Origin: Kordiimonadaceae bacterium
GTDB taxonomy: Bacteria; Pseudomonadota; Alphaproteobacteria; Sphingomonadales; Kordiimonadaceae
Assembly (NCBI GenBank): GCA_017640725.1
Contig: JAEPQB010000001.1
Coordinates: 1,612,001 to 1,676,000 of the forward strand
Reading direction: 5' to 3'
DNA: 64,000 bases
The number at the start of each line of letters is the position of its first letter. Within the stretch, counting starts at the first letter, position 1. Both the position numbers and the translations under genes were made by a program. This document shows, piece after piece, positions 28,417-37,422 of the stretch. The notes beneath the pieces were generated by a model. It saw nothing but the letters and a program-made list of their open reading frames with translations. It was not told the DNA's origin and searched no databases.

Positions 28417-29280
28417 ATGACAGAAATGGATACTGACTGGACAGTGATAACCGGGTCGACAGGCGGCATTGGAAGCGAACTAGCCAAGCAACTCGTCGCT
28501 CGCGGTGACGCATTGATTTTGGTAAATCGATCCGAGACCAAGACACAGGAACAACTCGCAAGTTTGGTGCAGGATTATCCGCTCGCGAAAATCGAGTTGG
28601 TGACCGCAGATCTTATGGATACGCAGGAGATTTTTGACGCGGCCAATAAAATCAATCAGCTGCCTGGTCGAGTTGATGTTCTCTACAATAACTCCGGCAT
28701 TCTCACGTCCAAGCGCGTGCTCAGCAAGCAGGGATTTGAGTCTCAGTTTGCTGTTAATACGCTGGCGCCGTATTTGTTGATCAGGTTGCTGCGCAATAAA
28801 ATGGCGCGATCCAGTTTCGACGTGCCTGCAATGATCGTGAATTTCTCCTCAAGTGCCATCACGCCTCTTAAGAGTTTAGATGTTGATAATCTGGTTGCGC
28901 CTGAAGAGGTAGGTGGTTTGATGACAACTTATGCGCAAACCAAACTGGCTGTTACCATGTTCGCGCCTGCGCTTGCTGAGGAGCTGCTGAGAGATAATAT
29001 TCTCATTCGCGCGGTTGATCCTGGCGCCACCAAGTCCGCGATGACGACTTCAAACAACGACGCCATGCCCAAAGTGTTGGCATGGTTGGCTCCGCTCCTG
29101 TTCAGTCCCGCTGACAAACAAGCCCAAAAAGTCATTGAAAGTGCTGATCCAATGGCCTTTGACGGACGGTCGGGAATTTATGTGGCCAACAAAAAAGAAA
29201 AGAAATTGCCGCCACCTGCTATCGACGCATCTGCCCAAGACGCACTGATCAAGTTGTGTGATAGATATCTTTCTACTTAA
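28417..29280 (+). CDS. Short-chain dehydrogenase/reductase
   Basis: About 287 residues from ATG 28417 (GAAGGA 6 bases upstream); it starts 2 bases after the channel gene. Rossmann motif TGSTGGIG at about 12-19, NNSG near 90, catalytic Ser in the NFSSS segment, and Y172-AQT-K176. The acidic/Arg pattern after strand 2 (NRSE) suggests NADP(H). The C-terminal region resembles retinol-dehydrogenase-like SDRs. Likely the last gene of the efflux operon; the substrate is unknown. Confidence 0.88.
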   Translation: MTEMDTDWTVITGSTGGIGSELAKQLVARGDALILVNRSETKTQEQLASLVQDYPLAKIELVTADLMDTQEIFDAANKINQLPGRVDVLYNNSGILTSKRVLSKQGFESQFAVNTLAPYLLIRLLRNKMARSSFDVPAMIVNFSSSAITPLKSLDVDNLVAPEEVGGLMTTYAQTKLAVTMFAPALAEELLRDNILIRAVDPGATKSAMTTSNNDAMPKVLAWLAPLLFSPADKQAQKVIESADPMAFDGRSGIYVANKKEKKLPPPAIDASAQDALIKLCDRYLST

Positions 29281-29432
29281 AAGCGCCTAGAAATTAGTTC
29301 TCGACGCTGCTTCCGACGAAACCTGCACTACAAATGTCCGCTTTTGGCCGAAAGTAGAAAGCTGGGGTGTCTTTTTTAGGAGGCTATCCGGCGGACGCCT
29401 GGTTGCGATGAGCTGAAAAGCTCCCAGTGTCG

Positions 29433-30131
29433 CTAGACTTTCAGGTCCTGACTGTAAAACTGCTCATTGGCAAACACTGTGGAAAGAATGCGTTCTTCGG
29501 TTTGCACCAGCATGGTTTCAATCACAGCTTTAAGCCGGGTGGGCTCGTCACTCTTGACGATATCGAATGTCAGGCCTTGCTGGTCAGTGGAATAAGGCAA
29601 TCGTTTTTCGGTCTTCAGATACAACCAATAAATACGCATGGCGGTATCCTCCAACTGGTGGGCCCACTCCAGCATCAGCGGGTATCCCGCCGCTTCCACC
29701 AGCACCAAGTTCATTTTTTTGTTCATTTTGAGAAGTTGGAGCGCATCCTCATCCCGCTCAACAGGCTGCATTTTGCCAATTGCTTCGTTTAGTTTGGCCA
29801 ATGATGCGTGGTCAACCTTTGGCGTTGCCATGGAAATGATGGTTGGCAGAAGCAGTTTGCGCAAAGTGAAGTTTTGCTTGATGTCCAGTAACGTAAGCGG
29901 CGCCACCAACGTGACACGCGGGGAAACTGATACCAAAAATTGTTTGGCCAGCAGCCTTTCAATCAGATTCCTGGCAGTGGCTCGGCCAATGTCAAACATG
30001 TCACTCAGGATATTTTCTGATACCTTTTGGCTCGGCGCCAGTTTCTGAGTGACGATGGCATCCATGATCGCCTCATAAGTATCGGCTGCATCAGAAGCCT
30101 GTGTGTCGGTTGTCAGCATTGTCCCATCCAT
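29433..30131 (-). CDS. GntR-family regulator, FCD/VanR type
   Basis: 232 residues from ATG 30131; the ATG at 30119 is a possible alternative. N-terminal winged HTH at about 20-80 (KVSENILSDMFDIGRATARNLIERLLAKQFL), then an all-helical ligand-binding FCD domain. FCD proteins usually sense a carboxylic acid or amino acid with a metal ion. It is transcribed away from the TonB receptor operon, with a 19-bp palindrome between them, so it is the probable local repressor. It converges with the SDR gene; the ~150 bases between the two stops hold no clear terminator. Confidence 0.88.
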   Translation of the reverse strand: MDGTMLTTDTQASDAADTYEAIMDAIVTQKLAPSQKVSENILSDMFDIGRATARNLIERLLAKQFLVSVSPRVTLVAPLTLLDIKQNFTLRKLLLPTIISMATPKVDHASLAKLNEAIGKMQPVERDEDALQLLKMNKKMNLVLVEAAGYPLMLEWAHQLEDTAMRIYWLYLKTEKRLPYSTDQQGLTFDIVKSDEPTRLKAVIETMLVQTEERILSTVFANEQFYSQDLKV

Positions 30132-30203
30132 CCTTCACAATAGCCAGTACCGGCCAATTGGACATAACCCCTGTTTAATCGGGATTTTCCCCCATTTCAA
30201 CGG

Positions 30204-30222
30204 CCGCATTGTATTAATGCGG
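30204..30222. promoter_or_regulatory. Perfect palindrome CCGCATT-N5-AATGCGG, likely GntR operator
   Basis: Seven-base arms separated by GTATT lie in the 219-base gap between the divergent GntR and TonB receptor genes. The size suits a GntR dimer. A TATAAA at 30236-30241 just downstream could be the -10 of the receptor operon, so bound regulator would block RNA polymerase. Confidence 0.55.
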
Positions 30223-30350
30223 GCGTTAAGAGCGCTATAAACATAAATAACCATGTCAAAAAATGTTGAAAAAGAAAATAAGGCTGCTATAAATCGATCA
30301 GGAAAGAGGCACCGGCATTGCGCGCGGCGCCGTCTCCTGGGGGAATTAAA

Positions 30351-32606
30351 ATGAGTAATTCAATTAAAAGTGTGGGCTTTTTGCAGCATGGCGTATCCGC
30401 TGTTGCTTTGTATTACACTTTGGCAAGCTTTCACGGCGGCGCAGCATTTGCGCAGGCAGATGCCGCATCACAAGGGGCTTCGGATGACCTCCTGCTCGAG
30501 GAAATCGTCGTCACGGCCGGACGCCGGGAGCAGATACTGCAGGACGTGCCGGCCGCCGTTAACGCGGTGGACCCCGCCACTTTCACAACGCGCGGCCTGC
30601 AATCAACCCGTTCCGTATTTGATTACACCGCTGGCATTACATTCATAGACCTTGGTAATCCCGGCCGAGGAACGATTGCTGCAAGAGGTGTCCCTCAAGC
30701 ATCAGCCACCCCTGTATTTGGCGTTTATGTAGATGATACGCCGCTGACATCCAATACAAACTTCTCGGGTGGCGCCGCTACATTTCTGGACGGCTTGCTG
30801 CTGGATCTGGAACGCATCGAAATCATAAAAGGGCCGCAAGGCACACTGTTTGGCGCCACATCGGTTGGCGGAATGATGCGGTATATTTCCAAAGACCCTG
30901 CGCTTGATGACTTTCGCCTGTCAGCCGGTATTGATGTCCATACTGTGGAAAACGGCGAATGGGGCCAAACCTACAATGGCCGGGTCAGCGCACCAATTGT
31001 TAAAGACAAGCTTGGTGTGACGCTCGCAGCCTATTACCGGGATATTGCGGGGTATGTGGATTATGTAGATGCAGCAACCGGTGAAGTTCTGGAGGAAGAC
31101 GCCGACCGCGGGAATGTGGAAGGCTATTCAGCTGATGTGCTGTTCGTGCCGACAGATGATCTAAAGCTGCGCTTCAAATATCTCAAACAAGAGTCAGAAA
31201 CGGACCTAAGCGCCAGAGTACAATTGCAGGGAATTGACGGCGACGAAGCGCTGTTTGGCGAGTTTACCAGTATCGCGGCCCCAGGGCCACAGGTGGTTGA
31301 TTTTGAAGTGATCTCGGGCTCGCTTGAGTATGACTTTGGCTGGGCCACACTGAACGCGACAACAAGCGGTACGGAGTTCTCATTTGCGACAAGGGAAGAC
31401 TTTACGGCGGCTTTTGCGGGTCTTGTGGACCTGTTGGATGGACGTGACCCCGGTACGACCAACTCTGTTTTGTTCAATGCCGGGCAGGGCGCCGAAAAAT
31501 TTGTTCAGGAAATACGGCTGACGTCCGCAGAAAGCGATAACTTTGAATGGATTGCTGGTTTCTATTACACCAAAGAAGACACCTTCAATACCCAAGAACT
31601 GGATGTAACGCCTGCTTTCAACTTGTTGTTCGCTGATTTTCCCTCCGAGTATGAAGAGTATGCCGGTTTTGGTGATGCCACCTTCTATATCAATGACAAG
31701 TTTGATGTCACAGCCGGTGTCCGCATCAGCCGCAACGAAGTAACCTTGAACTTTGTGAGCTCCGGCCTGCTGGCAGGGGAAACCAATTTTGAGAGTGAGG
31801 TGATCAACGACACAGTTGATACCTATCTGTTTGCTGCCCGGTATCGGCCGAGTGAAAACGTTTCTCTTTATGCCCGTGTGGCCAGCGGCTATCGGCCGCC
31901 CCAGGCAAACCTTCCGGTAATCGACCCCTTCACGGGTCAGGACATTGCGCCGCCCATCGTGTTTGCAGACACGGCCTGGAGTTACGAGCTTGGTGCGAAA
32001 GGGTCGAATGCCGACAATACCGTGGCATATGAACTCGCTCTTTGGAAAATAGACTGGGCTAATTTCCAGGCACCATTGTCAGCAAACGGTGTAACAACCG
32101 GCGGTAATGCGGTGGATGGTCTAAGCGCCCATGGTTTTGAGGGCTCGCTAACAGTGGCACCCACGGCTTCTTTTAATGCCACCGCCAATATCAGTTATAC
32201 AAAAAGCTCGCTCAATGAAGATGAGCCCGGGCTCGGTGGCCTTGCTGATGAGGATTTTCCAGAGATTCCGAACTGGAAGGGTTCCGTGCAATGGAACTAT
32301 ATTTTCCCGGTGTTTGAAGACTGGGACGCCACTTTTGGCGGCGGACTTCGGTATCAGGGCGGTTATGTGTCGGCGTTTAGCCAGTCGCTCACGGAAGTGC
32401 CCGTGGAAGTGGATAACTATCTGGTCGCTGACCTCAATTTAAGAGTGTCAAATGGTCGATATTCATTCGGCATTTATGCGACCAATCTGTTTGACGCGCG
32501 TGCCCTCGCCGAGCGGGACGATCTGATTGTTGGGCCCGCAACAGATTCAACGGCGGTCTTCTTGAGGCCTCGCACAATTGGTTTCAATGTGAATGTTGAT
32601 TTTTAG
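30351..32606 (+). CDS. TonB-dependent outer-membrane receptor (D-amino-acid/peptide operon)
   Basis: About 751 residues from ATG 30351 (G-rich site 7 bases upstream); the ORF start at 30318 is less likely. Signal peptide ends near AFAQA. TonB box-like EEIVVTA at about 47-53, plug domain with RGVPQASATPVFGVYVDDTPL and IEIIKGPQGTLFG, then a 22-strand barrel ending in aromatic-rich NVNVDF. It imports a ligand across the outer membrane using TonB energy. The downstream genes suggest peptide or N-acyl-D-amino-acid ligands. First gene of the operon controlled by the divergent GntR protein. Confidence 0.92.
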   Translation: MSNSIKSVGFLQHGVSAVALYYTLASFHGGAAFAQADAASQGASDDLLLEEIVVTAGRREQILQDVPAAVNAVDPATFTTRGLQSTRSVFDYTAGITFIDLGNPGRGTIAARGVPQASATPVFGVYVDDTPLTSNTNFSGGAATFLDGLLLDLERIEIIKGPQGTLFGATSVGGMMRYISKDPALDDFRLSAGIDVHTVENGEWGQTYNGRVSAPIVKDKLGVTLAAYYRDIAGYVDYVDAATGEVLEEDADRGNVEGYSADVLFVPTDDLKLRFKYLKQESETDLSARVQLQGIDGDEALFGEFTSIAAPGPQVVDFEVISGSLEYDFGWATLNATTSGTEFSFATREDFTAAFAGLVDLLDGRDPGTTNSVLFNAGQGAEKFVQEIRLTSAESDNFEWIAGFYYTKEDTFNTQELDVTPAFNLLFADFPSEYEEYAGFGDATFYINDKFDVTAGVRISRNEVTLNFVSSGLLAGETNFESEVINDTVDTYLFAARYRPSENVSLYARVASGYRPPQANLPVIDPFTGQDIAPPIVFADTAWSYELGAKGSNADNTVAYELALWKIDWANFQAPLSANGVTTGGNAVDGLSAHGFEGSLTVAPTASFNATANISYTKSSLNEDEPGLGGLADEDFPEIPNWKGSVQWNYIFPVFEDWDATFGGGLRYQGGYVSAFSQSLTEVPVEVDNYLVADLNLRVSNGRYSFGIYATNLFDARALAERDDLIVGPATDSTAVFLRPRTIGFNVNVDF

Positions 32607-32672
32607 GGTTTGAACGTTGGTGCGGGGAAGCTGCTTCCTCTGGATCTCAGAAATTTTTTGGACGGAAGTTAT

Positions 32673-34244
32673 ATGTTGCGAAATACCATAGTCGGAGTTT
32701 TTATTAGCCTGAGTGCCGTGTTTTCTGCAATCGCATCTGACCACTATGACATCGTTATCTCAGGTGGGCGCGTGGTTGACCCGGCCAGCGGTCTTGATGC
32801 TGTGCGTCATGTAGGCATAAAAAACGACAAGATCGCTATTGTGAGCGAAACTCCGCTTTCGGGCGCACTTGAAATCGATGCCAGCGGGCGCGTGGTAGCG
32901 CCTGGGTTTATCGACATGCATGCCCACGGCCAAAACATTCTCTCAGGACGCGTGCAGGCCCTTGACGGGGTAACAACTGCCCTTGAACTTGAGGCTGGCA
33001 CTCTGCCGATTTCGGACTTTTACAACCGGGCAGCAGCAGAAGGGCGCCCAATCAACTATGGCGCTTCGGTCAGTTGGGCCAACGCCCGCATAGCCGTATT
33101 TTTGAACGCGAAGCCCGAGGCTGATATCTCCTGGTTTTTTGAGGCGTTCAATCAGACCCACTGGCAAAGGCAGATAGCAAGCTCCGAACAAAAAGAGAGA
33201 ATTCTTCAATATGTGCAACAGGGGCTTGATGAGGGCGGACTGGGCATAGGCATTCTGGTTGGGTATGCGCCTGGTAGCGGCCAGAAAGAGTTTTTCGACC
33301 TTCATACAATGGCAGCACGCAACGGCGTTCCCACTTTCACGCACGCCCGCTATTTGTCCATGCTTGAACCGGCCAGTTCCTTTGAGGGCATGACCGAGAT
33401 TGTCGCTGCTGCGGCTGGCACGGGGGCGCACGCCCATATTGTTCACTTAAACTCTATGAGCCTGCGCGACATTGGTATGATTGGCCCGATGATCCGCAAG
33501 GCGCAGCAGGCCGGTCTACCAATCACTACAGAAGCCTATCCCTACGGCGCTGGGTCCACGGGCATTGGCGGCGCTATGTTTAGAGGTGACCGTTGGCGCG
33601 AGCGCCTGGGCGGCGTTGACGCTTCCAATTTTGATGTAGGCGGCAAAAGGTTATCTGAGGAAGAGTTCGCCAGGCTTCAGGCAGAAGCCCCAGAAACAGA
33701 AACCGTCATTCATTTCCTTGAGTTGGACGATCCTGCAGACCGGGCCTTCCTCGACCAGTCAGTTCTTTTTGAGGGCGGTGTGATCGCGTCGGATGGCGGC
33801 GATTGGTTGGTTGATGGTCGGCGTGTTCCACAAGACACCTGGCCTTTGCCAGCGAGTGCTTGGAGCCACCCAAGGAGTGCCGGTACCTACGCTCGTTTCC
33901 TGCGTCTGTACGTGAGGGAGCAGCAGTCGATATCACTGATCGAAGCAATCAGGCGCGTAAGCCTTGGCCCGGCCCAAATTCTTGAAAAAGCTATACCGCA
34001 AATGGAAAACAAAGGGCGGCTACAGGCTGGCATGGACGCGGATATTGTTGTGTTTGACCTTGAAACGGTTGGCGAGCGATCGACGTTTGCAAAACCTGCG
34101 GCTCTATCCACAGGCTTTGACTATGTGCTGGTGAATGGGGTGCCTTTGGTTGGTGAAGGCGAACTAGACCCAGAGGTGTTACCTGGTCGGGCGGTACGTA
34201 ACCCTGTCAGGGCAGCGGCAGCGCCAGAGGGCGTGCGCAACTGA
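32673..34244 (+). CDS. Exported amidohydrolase, N-acyl-D-amino-acid deacylase-like
   Basis: About 523 residues from ATG 32673 (CGGAAG upstream); the next gene begins at its stop (TGATGG overlap). An N-terminal hydrophobic stretch (TIVGVFISLSAVFSAIAS) predicts export. Metal-dependent hydrolase features: DIVISGGRVVDPASG start, PGFIDMHAHG with His83 and His85, a FTHARY strand, GAHAHIVHLNS, a TEAYPYGAG segment, VIASDGGDW and a terminal LQAGMDADIVVFD. This is the D-aminoacylase/dihydroorotase-like branch of the amidohydrolase superfamily. Neighbouring dgcN and dgcA suggest it releases D-glutamate from N-acyl or peptide forms; that is an inference. Confidence 0.85.
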   Translation: MLRNTIVGVFISLSAVFSAIASDHYDIVISGGRVVDPASGLDAVRHVGIKNDKIAIVSETPLSGALEIDASGRVVAPGFIDMHAHGQNILSGRVQALDGVTTALELEAGTLPISDFYNRAAAEGRPINYGASVSWANARIAVFLNAKPEADISWFFEAFNQTHWQRQIASSEQKERILQYVQQGLDEGGLGIGILVGYAPGSGQKEFFDLHTMAARNGVPTFTHARYLSMLEPASSFEGMTEIVAAAAGTGAHAHIVHLNSMSLRDIGMIGPMIRKAQQAGLPITTEAYPYGAGSTGIGGAMFRGDRWRERLGGVDASNFDVGGKRLSEEEFARLQAEAPETETVIHFLELDDPADRAFLDQSVLFEGGVIASDGGDWLVDGRRVPQDTWPLPASAWSHPRSAGTYARFLRLYVREQQSISLIEAIRRVSLGPAQILEKAIPQMENKGRLQAGMDADIVVFDLETVGERSTFAKPAALSTGFDYVLVNGVPLVGEGELDPEVLPGRAVRNPVRAAAAPEGVRN

Positions 34245-35353
34245 TGGCTTTTTTTCGCACATATTTGTTGCCGGGGTTTGTTTTCCAATCGGTTGTGATT
34301 GGAGGCGGCTATGCAACTGGCCGTGAACTGATTGAGTTTTTCTTCGCCAGTGGTCCGCTTGGCGGTGTTCTGGGATTGCTGATGTCCGGGCTGGTTTTTG
34401 GCTTGGTACTGGCGGCCGGATTTGAGTTTGCGCGTGTGAAGGCGGCTTATGATTACCGAAGTTTCTGCCGCGCGTTACTTGGACGTGCCTGGGTGATTTA
34501 CGAAATTGCTTTTGTCGCGTTGCTGCTTCTTATTCTCTCAATTATTGCCTCGGCTGCGGGTGAACTTGCGGCGTCGACTTTCGGCATACCGTCCAGCATT
34601 GGCACCCTGGTTCTGTTGGCATTGACAGCGCTGCTGACGTTTTATGGTGCCGACTTGATTAAACGCGTTTTGGCGGGATGGTCTTTTTTGCTCTATGGCG
34701 TCTATATCACCCTTTTTGGGCTGGTTTTAGCCCAGTTTGGCGACGAGATTGGCACCGCATTTACAAGCAGTGCCGGGTCCGATAGCTGGGTCCAGAGCGG
34801 CATTCTTTATGCGGGTTACAATCTGGCGATATTGCCAACGGTGCTGTTTGCGGTGAAAGGCCAATCCAGCAGGTGTGAGGCGCTGAGCTCAGGGATGCTC
34901 GCCGGTGTGATTGCTGTTGCCCCTGCCATCCTGTTTTTTGTAGCGCTTATGGCGCTGTATCCCGAGATCAGCACTGCAGCGATACCGTCAGCTGCGCTGA
35001 TGAGTGCGCTGCAGATGCCGGTTTTGGGGCTGGTTTTTCAGGTGGTGATTTTTGGCACCTTTGTCGAAACGGGCACGGCGCTTTTGCATGCTGTCAATGA
35101 GCGGGTGAATGCGACACTGACTGAGGCGGGCCACGATATGCCACGGGTCACACGGCCCCTCATCGCCATTTCTGCCATTGTCATAGCGACGGTTGCGGGC
35201 ACTCAGTTCGGCATCACCGCGCTGATCGCTCAGGGCTATAATTTTTTAACGATAGTTTTCATTTGCGTTCTGGTCCTGCCGCTTTTGCTAAAGTGTGCGC
35301 GGCTATTGATGCAAAAAGGCACTGAGGGCCCTAGCCCGAGCGCCATAAAATGA
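34244..35353 (+). CDS. YkvI-like integral membrane transporter
   Basis: 369 residues, about ten transmembrane helices and no signal peptide. Begins PGFVFQSVVIGGGYATGRELIEFF, a pattern of the YkvI family related to amino-acid/sodium symporters of the LeuT/APC type. The ATG overlaps the amidohydrolase stop (CTGATGG), and dgcN starts 14 bases after it. Position suggests inner-membrane uptake of the amino acid or dipeptide made available by the exported hydrolases. Confidence 0.8.
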   Translation: MAFFRTYLLPGFVFQSVVIGGGYATGRELIEFFFASGPLGGVLGLLMSGLVFGLVLAAGFEFARVKAAYDYRSFCRALLGRAWVIYEIAFVALLLLILSIIASAAGELAASTFGIPSSIGTLVLLALTALLTFYGADLIKRVLAGWSFLLYGVYITLFGLVLAQFGDEIGTAFTSSAGSDSWVQSGILYAGYNLAILPTVLFAVKGQSSRCEALSSGMLAGVIAVAPAILFFVALMALYPEISTAAIPSAALMSALQMPVLGLVFQVVIFGTFVETGTALLHAVNERVNATLTEAGHDMPRVTRPLIAISAIVIATVAGTQFGITALIAQGYNFLTIVFICVLVLPLLLKCARLLMQKGTEGPSPSAIK

Positions 35354-35367
35354 AGAGGGAACAGTGA

Positions 35368-36417
35368 ATGTCAGAGATTGTAATTAGACCTCCCTATCTG
35401 ATTTTTGTCGGGACCGAGACCCGACCAACCTATGTAAAAACTGGCCTGGGCCTTGTCGATTGGCGCCCCGAGCTTTGCAAAGGCCAGCTAAGGCTCTCAG
35501 ATGATGCGGTTGATCTTGGTTTGCCAGATCTTGGGCTCGGTGAAGCGTTGGGGTCTGGCGTCAACTCCCTGGTGATCGGCACGGCTGCCGTTGGCGGCGG
35601 CATTCCTGAAGAATGGGTCGAAACCCTGGTGATGGCAGCTGAGCTTGGCATCGATATCGTTGCGGGGCTTCACAGCAGCCTGGATGAAGTCAAGGATTTG
35701 CGCGCCGCGGCGGACAGGTCAGGCGCCAACCTCATCAATGTACGCAAGCCACCTGAGAACCTGCCTGTTGGCACGGGTAAAAAACGCACCGGCAAGCGTG
35801 TTTTGATGGTTGGAACCGACTGCGCCGTCGGGAAGAAATACACCGCGCTCCAGCTCGAAAAAGACATGAAAAAACAGGGCATGAATGCCGACTTCAGAGC
35901 ATCAGGCCAAACCGGGATTTTGATTGCAGGGCGCGGTATTCCCATTGACTCCGTGGTCTCGGATTTTGTTGCGGGCGCCGCAGAAATGCTCTCACCCGAC
36001 AACAGCGCAGACCATTGGGACGTGATCGAAGGCCAGGGTGGCCTGTTCCACCCCGGCTACGCACCCGTCACTGTGGGGCTGCTTATGGGGTCACAGCCCG
36101 ACGCTTTTGTTGTTTGTCATGAAGCCGGGCGCAATATCATCGAAGGCTGGGACGAATATCAAACGCCCTCAATTGCGGAGGTTATCGAGCGTACAAAGGT
36201 CATTGGCGGGCTCACCAATCCGGACATTGAATGTGTTGGTGTAAGCGTCAATACATCACCCTTGAAGCCCGAAAACAGGACAACATACCTTTCCGAACTG
36301 TCGGCAAAACTGGGCCTGCCATGCGTTGACCCCTTGCACACCGGCGCGGGCCCGATTGTCGGAAAATTGCAAGCCATCAGCGACGCTGATCAAAAAGCAT
36401 TGCGGCAGGTGTCCTGA
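35368..36417 (+). CDS. dgcN: DgcN-type D-glutamate N-acetyltransferase (DUF1611)
   Basis: 349 residues, ATG with AGAGGGA nearby. DUF1611 architecture: an N-terminal Rossmann-like domain (GTETRPTYVKTGLGLVDWRPELC) and a P-loop-like domain with GTDCAVGKK at 149-157. It includes RASGQTGI, DVIEGQGGLFHPGYAPVT and the C-terminal DPLHTGAGPI. Family knowledge: DgcN acetylates D-glutamate on nitrogen and DgcA then epimerises the product, allowing D-Glu to be used by marine Proteobacteria. The stop overlaps the dgcA ATG (TGATGG). Function is assigned from family and the adjacent dgcA. Confidence 0.85.
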   Translation: MSEIVIRPPYLIFVGTETRPTYVKTGLGLVDWRPELCKGQLRLSDDAVDLGLPDLGLGEALGSGVNSLVIGTAAVGGGIPEEWVETLVMAAELGIDIVAGLHSSLDEVKDLRAAADRSGANLINVRKPPENLPVGTGKKRTGKRVLMVGTDCAVGKKYTALQLEKDMKKQGMNADFRASGQTGILIAGRGIPIDSVVSDFVAGAAEMLSPDNSADHWDVIEGQGGLFHPGYAPVTVGLLMGSQPDAFVVCHEAGRNIIEGWDEYQTPSIAEVIERTKVIGGLTNPDIECVGVSVNTSPLKPENRTTYLSELSAKLGLPCVDPLHTGAGPIVGKLQAISDADQKALRQVS

Positions 36418-37406
36418 TGGTAGGTGTCGTCAAAATCAATTTGGAATCCGTGTCTTTTCCCTTGAAGGAGCCGTTTGTGATTACGGGCCATACCTTCACC
36501 AGTACAGATACAGTGCGAGTGACGCTGGAGAAAGACGGCCTTAAAGGGCGCGGCGAGGCTGTTGGTTCCTACTATCTTGATGAAACAGCCGACAGCATGC
36601 TGGCGCAACTAACGTCAGTTTTGCCAGAGCTCGAGGCAGGACTTGACCACGACAAAATTCAGGAAGTGCTACCCGCATGCGGTGCGCGCAACGCGCTTGA
36701 TTGTGCCTACTGGGACCTGACAGCGAAACTGGCCGGCCGCAGGGTCTGGCAGATGCTCGACCTGGGGGTGAAGCCGCTTACCACGGTTTGCACCATTGGC
36801 ATCGGGGCCGCCGACTATATGGCGGAGAAAGCACTGGCCTACAAAGCTTTCCCCAACCTCAAAATCAAGCTCGATAATGATCAGCCAATAGAAAAACTGG
36901 AAGCCATACGCCGTGCGCGACCTGACGCCAATCTGATCATTGACGTTAATCAGGGTTGGTCGTTTGAGGAGCTCAAAGAATATGCGCCTCAATGCGCAAA
37001 GCTTGAAATTGCCATGATCGAACAACCTTTGGCGCGTGGCGGTGATGACATGCTCGCTGGGTATTCATCTCCGGTGCCACTTGGCGCGGACGAGTCCTGC
37101 CTCAGCCTCGCCGAATATGCTGATGCAGCCGACAAGTATGACGTGATCAACATCAAGCTGGATAAATGTGGTGGTCTCACTGAAGGCCTCGCAATTGCCA
37201 ATCGTGCACGCCAAGACGGCAAAGGGTTGATGGTTGGCAACATGACCGGGTCGTCGCTCTCGATGGCGCCGTCTTTCATCGTTGGCCAGTTTTGCGCCTT
37301 CGTCGACATCGACGGCCCTTTGTTGATCGCAAAAGACATCAACCACGGTTTGGATTTTCAGGAGGGAGGCCTGGTGAGCCCACCGTCACCAGGGCTGTGG
37401 GGATAA
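36417..37406 (+). CDS. dgcA: DgcA-type N-acetyl-D-glutamate racemase (enolase superfamily)
   Basis: 329 residues, coupled to dgcN by ATG/TGA overlap. Muconate-lactonizing-enzyme-type fold: N-terminal capping domain, then a barrel with Lys149-x-Lys151 (base), metal ligands Asp176, Glu202 and Asp225, and Lys247 in the NIKLDK segment (second base). This is the catalytic set of dipeptide epimerases and the related N-acetyl-D-Glu racemase. With DgcN next to it, conversion of N-acetyl-D-Glu to N-acetyl-L-Glu is the likely reaction; an L-Ala-D/L-Glu epimerase is the alternative. Cytoplasmic. Confidence 0.85.
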   Translation: MVGVVKINLESVSFPLKEPFVITGHTFTSTDTVRVTLEKDGLKGRGEAVGSYYLDETADSMLAQLTSVLPELEAGLDHDKIQEVLPACGARNALDCAYWDLTAKLAGRRVWQMLDLGVKPLTTVCTIGIGAADYMAEKALAYKAFPNLKIKLDNDQPIEKLEAIRRARPDANLIIDVNQGWSFEELKEYAPQCAKLEIAMIEQPLARGGDDMLAGYSSPVPLGADESCLSLAEYADAADKYDVINIKLDKCGGLTEGLAIANRARQDGKGLMVGNMTGSSLSMAPSFIVGQFCAFVDIDGPLLIAKDINHGLDFQEGGLVSPPSPGLWG

Positions 37407-37422
37407 AAAGAGGAGACGTCTC

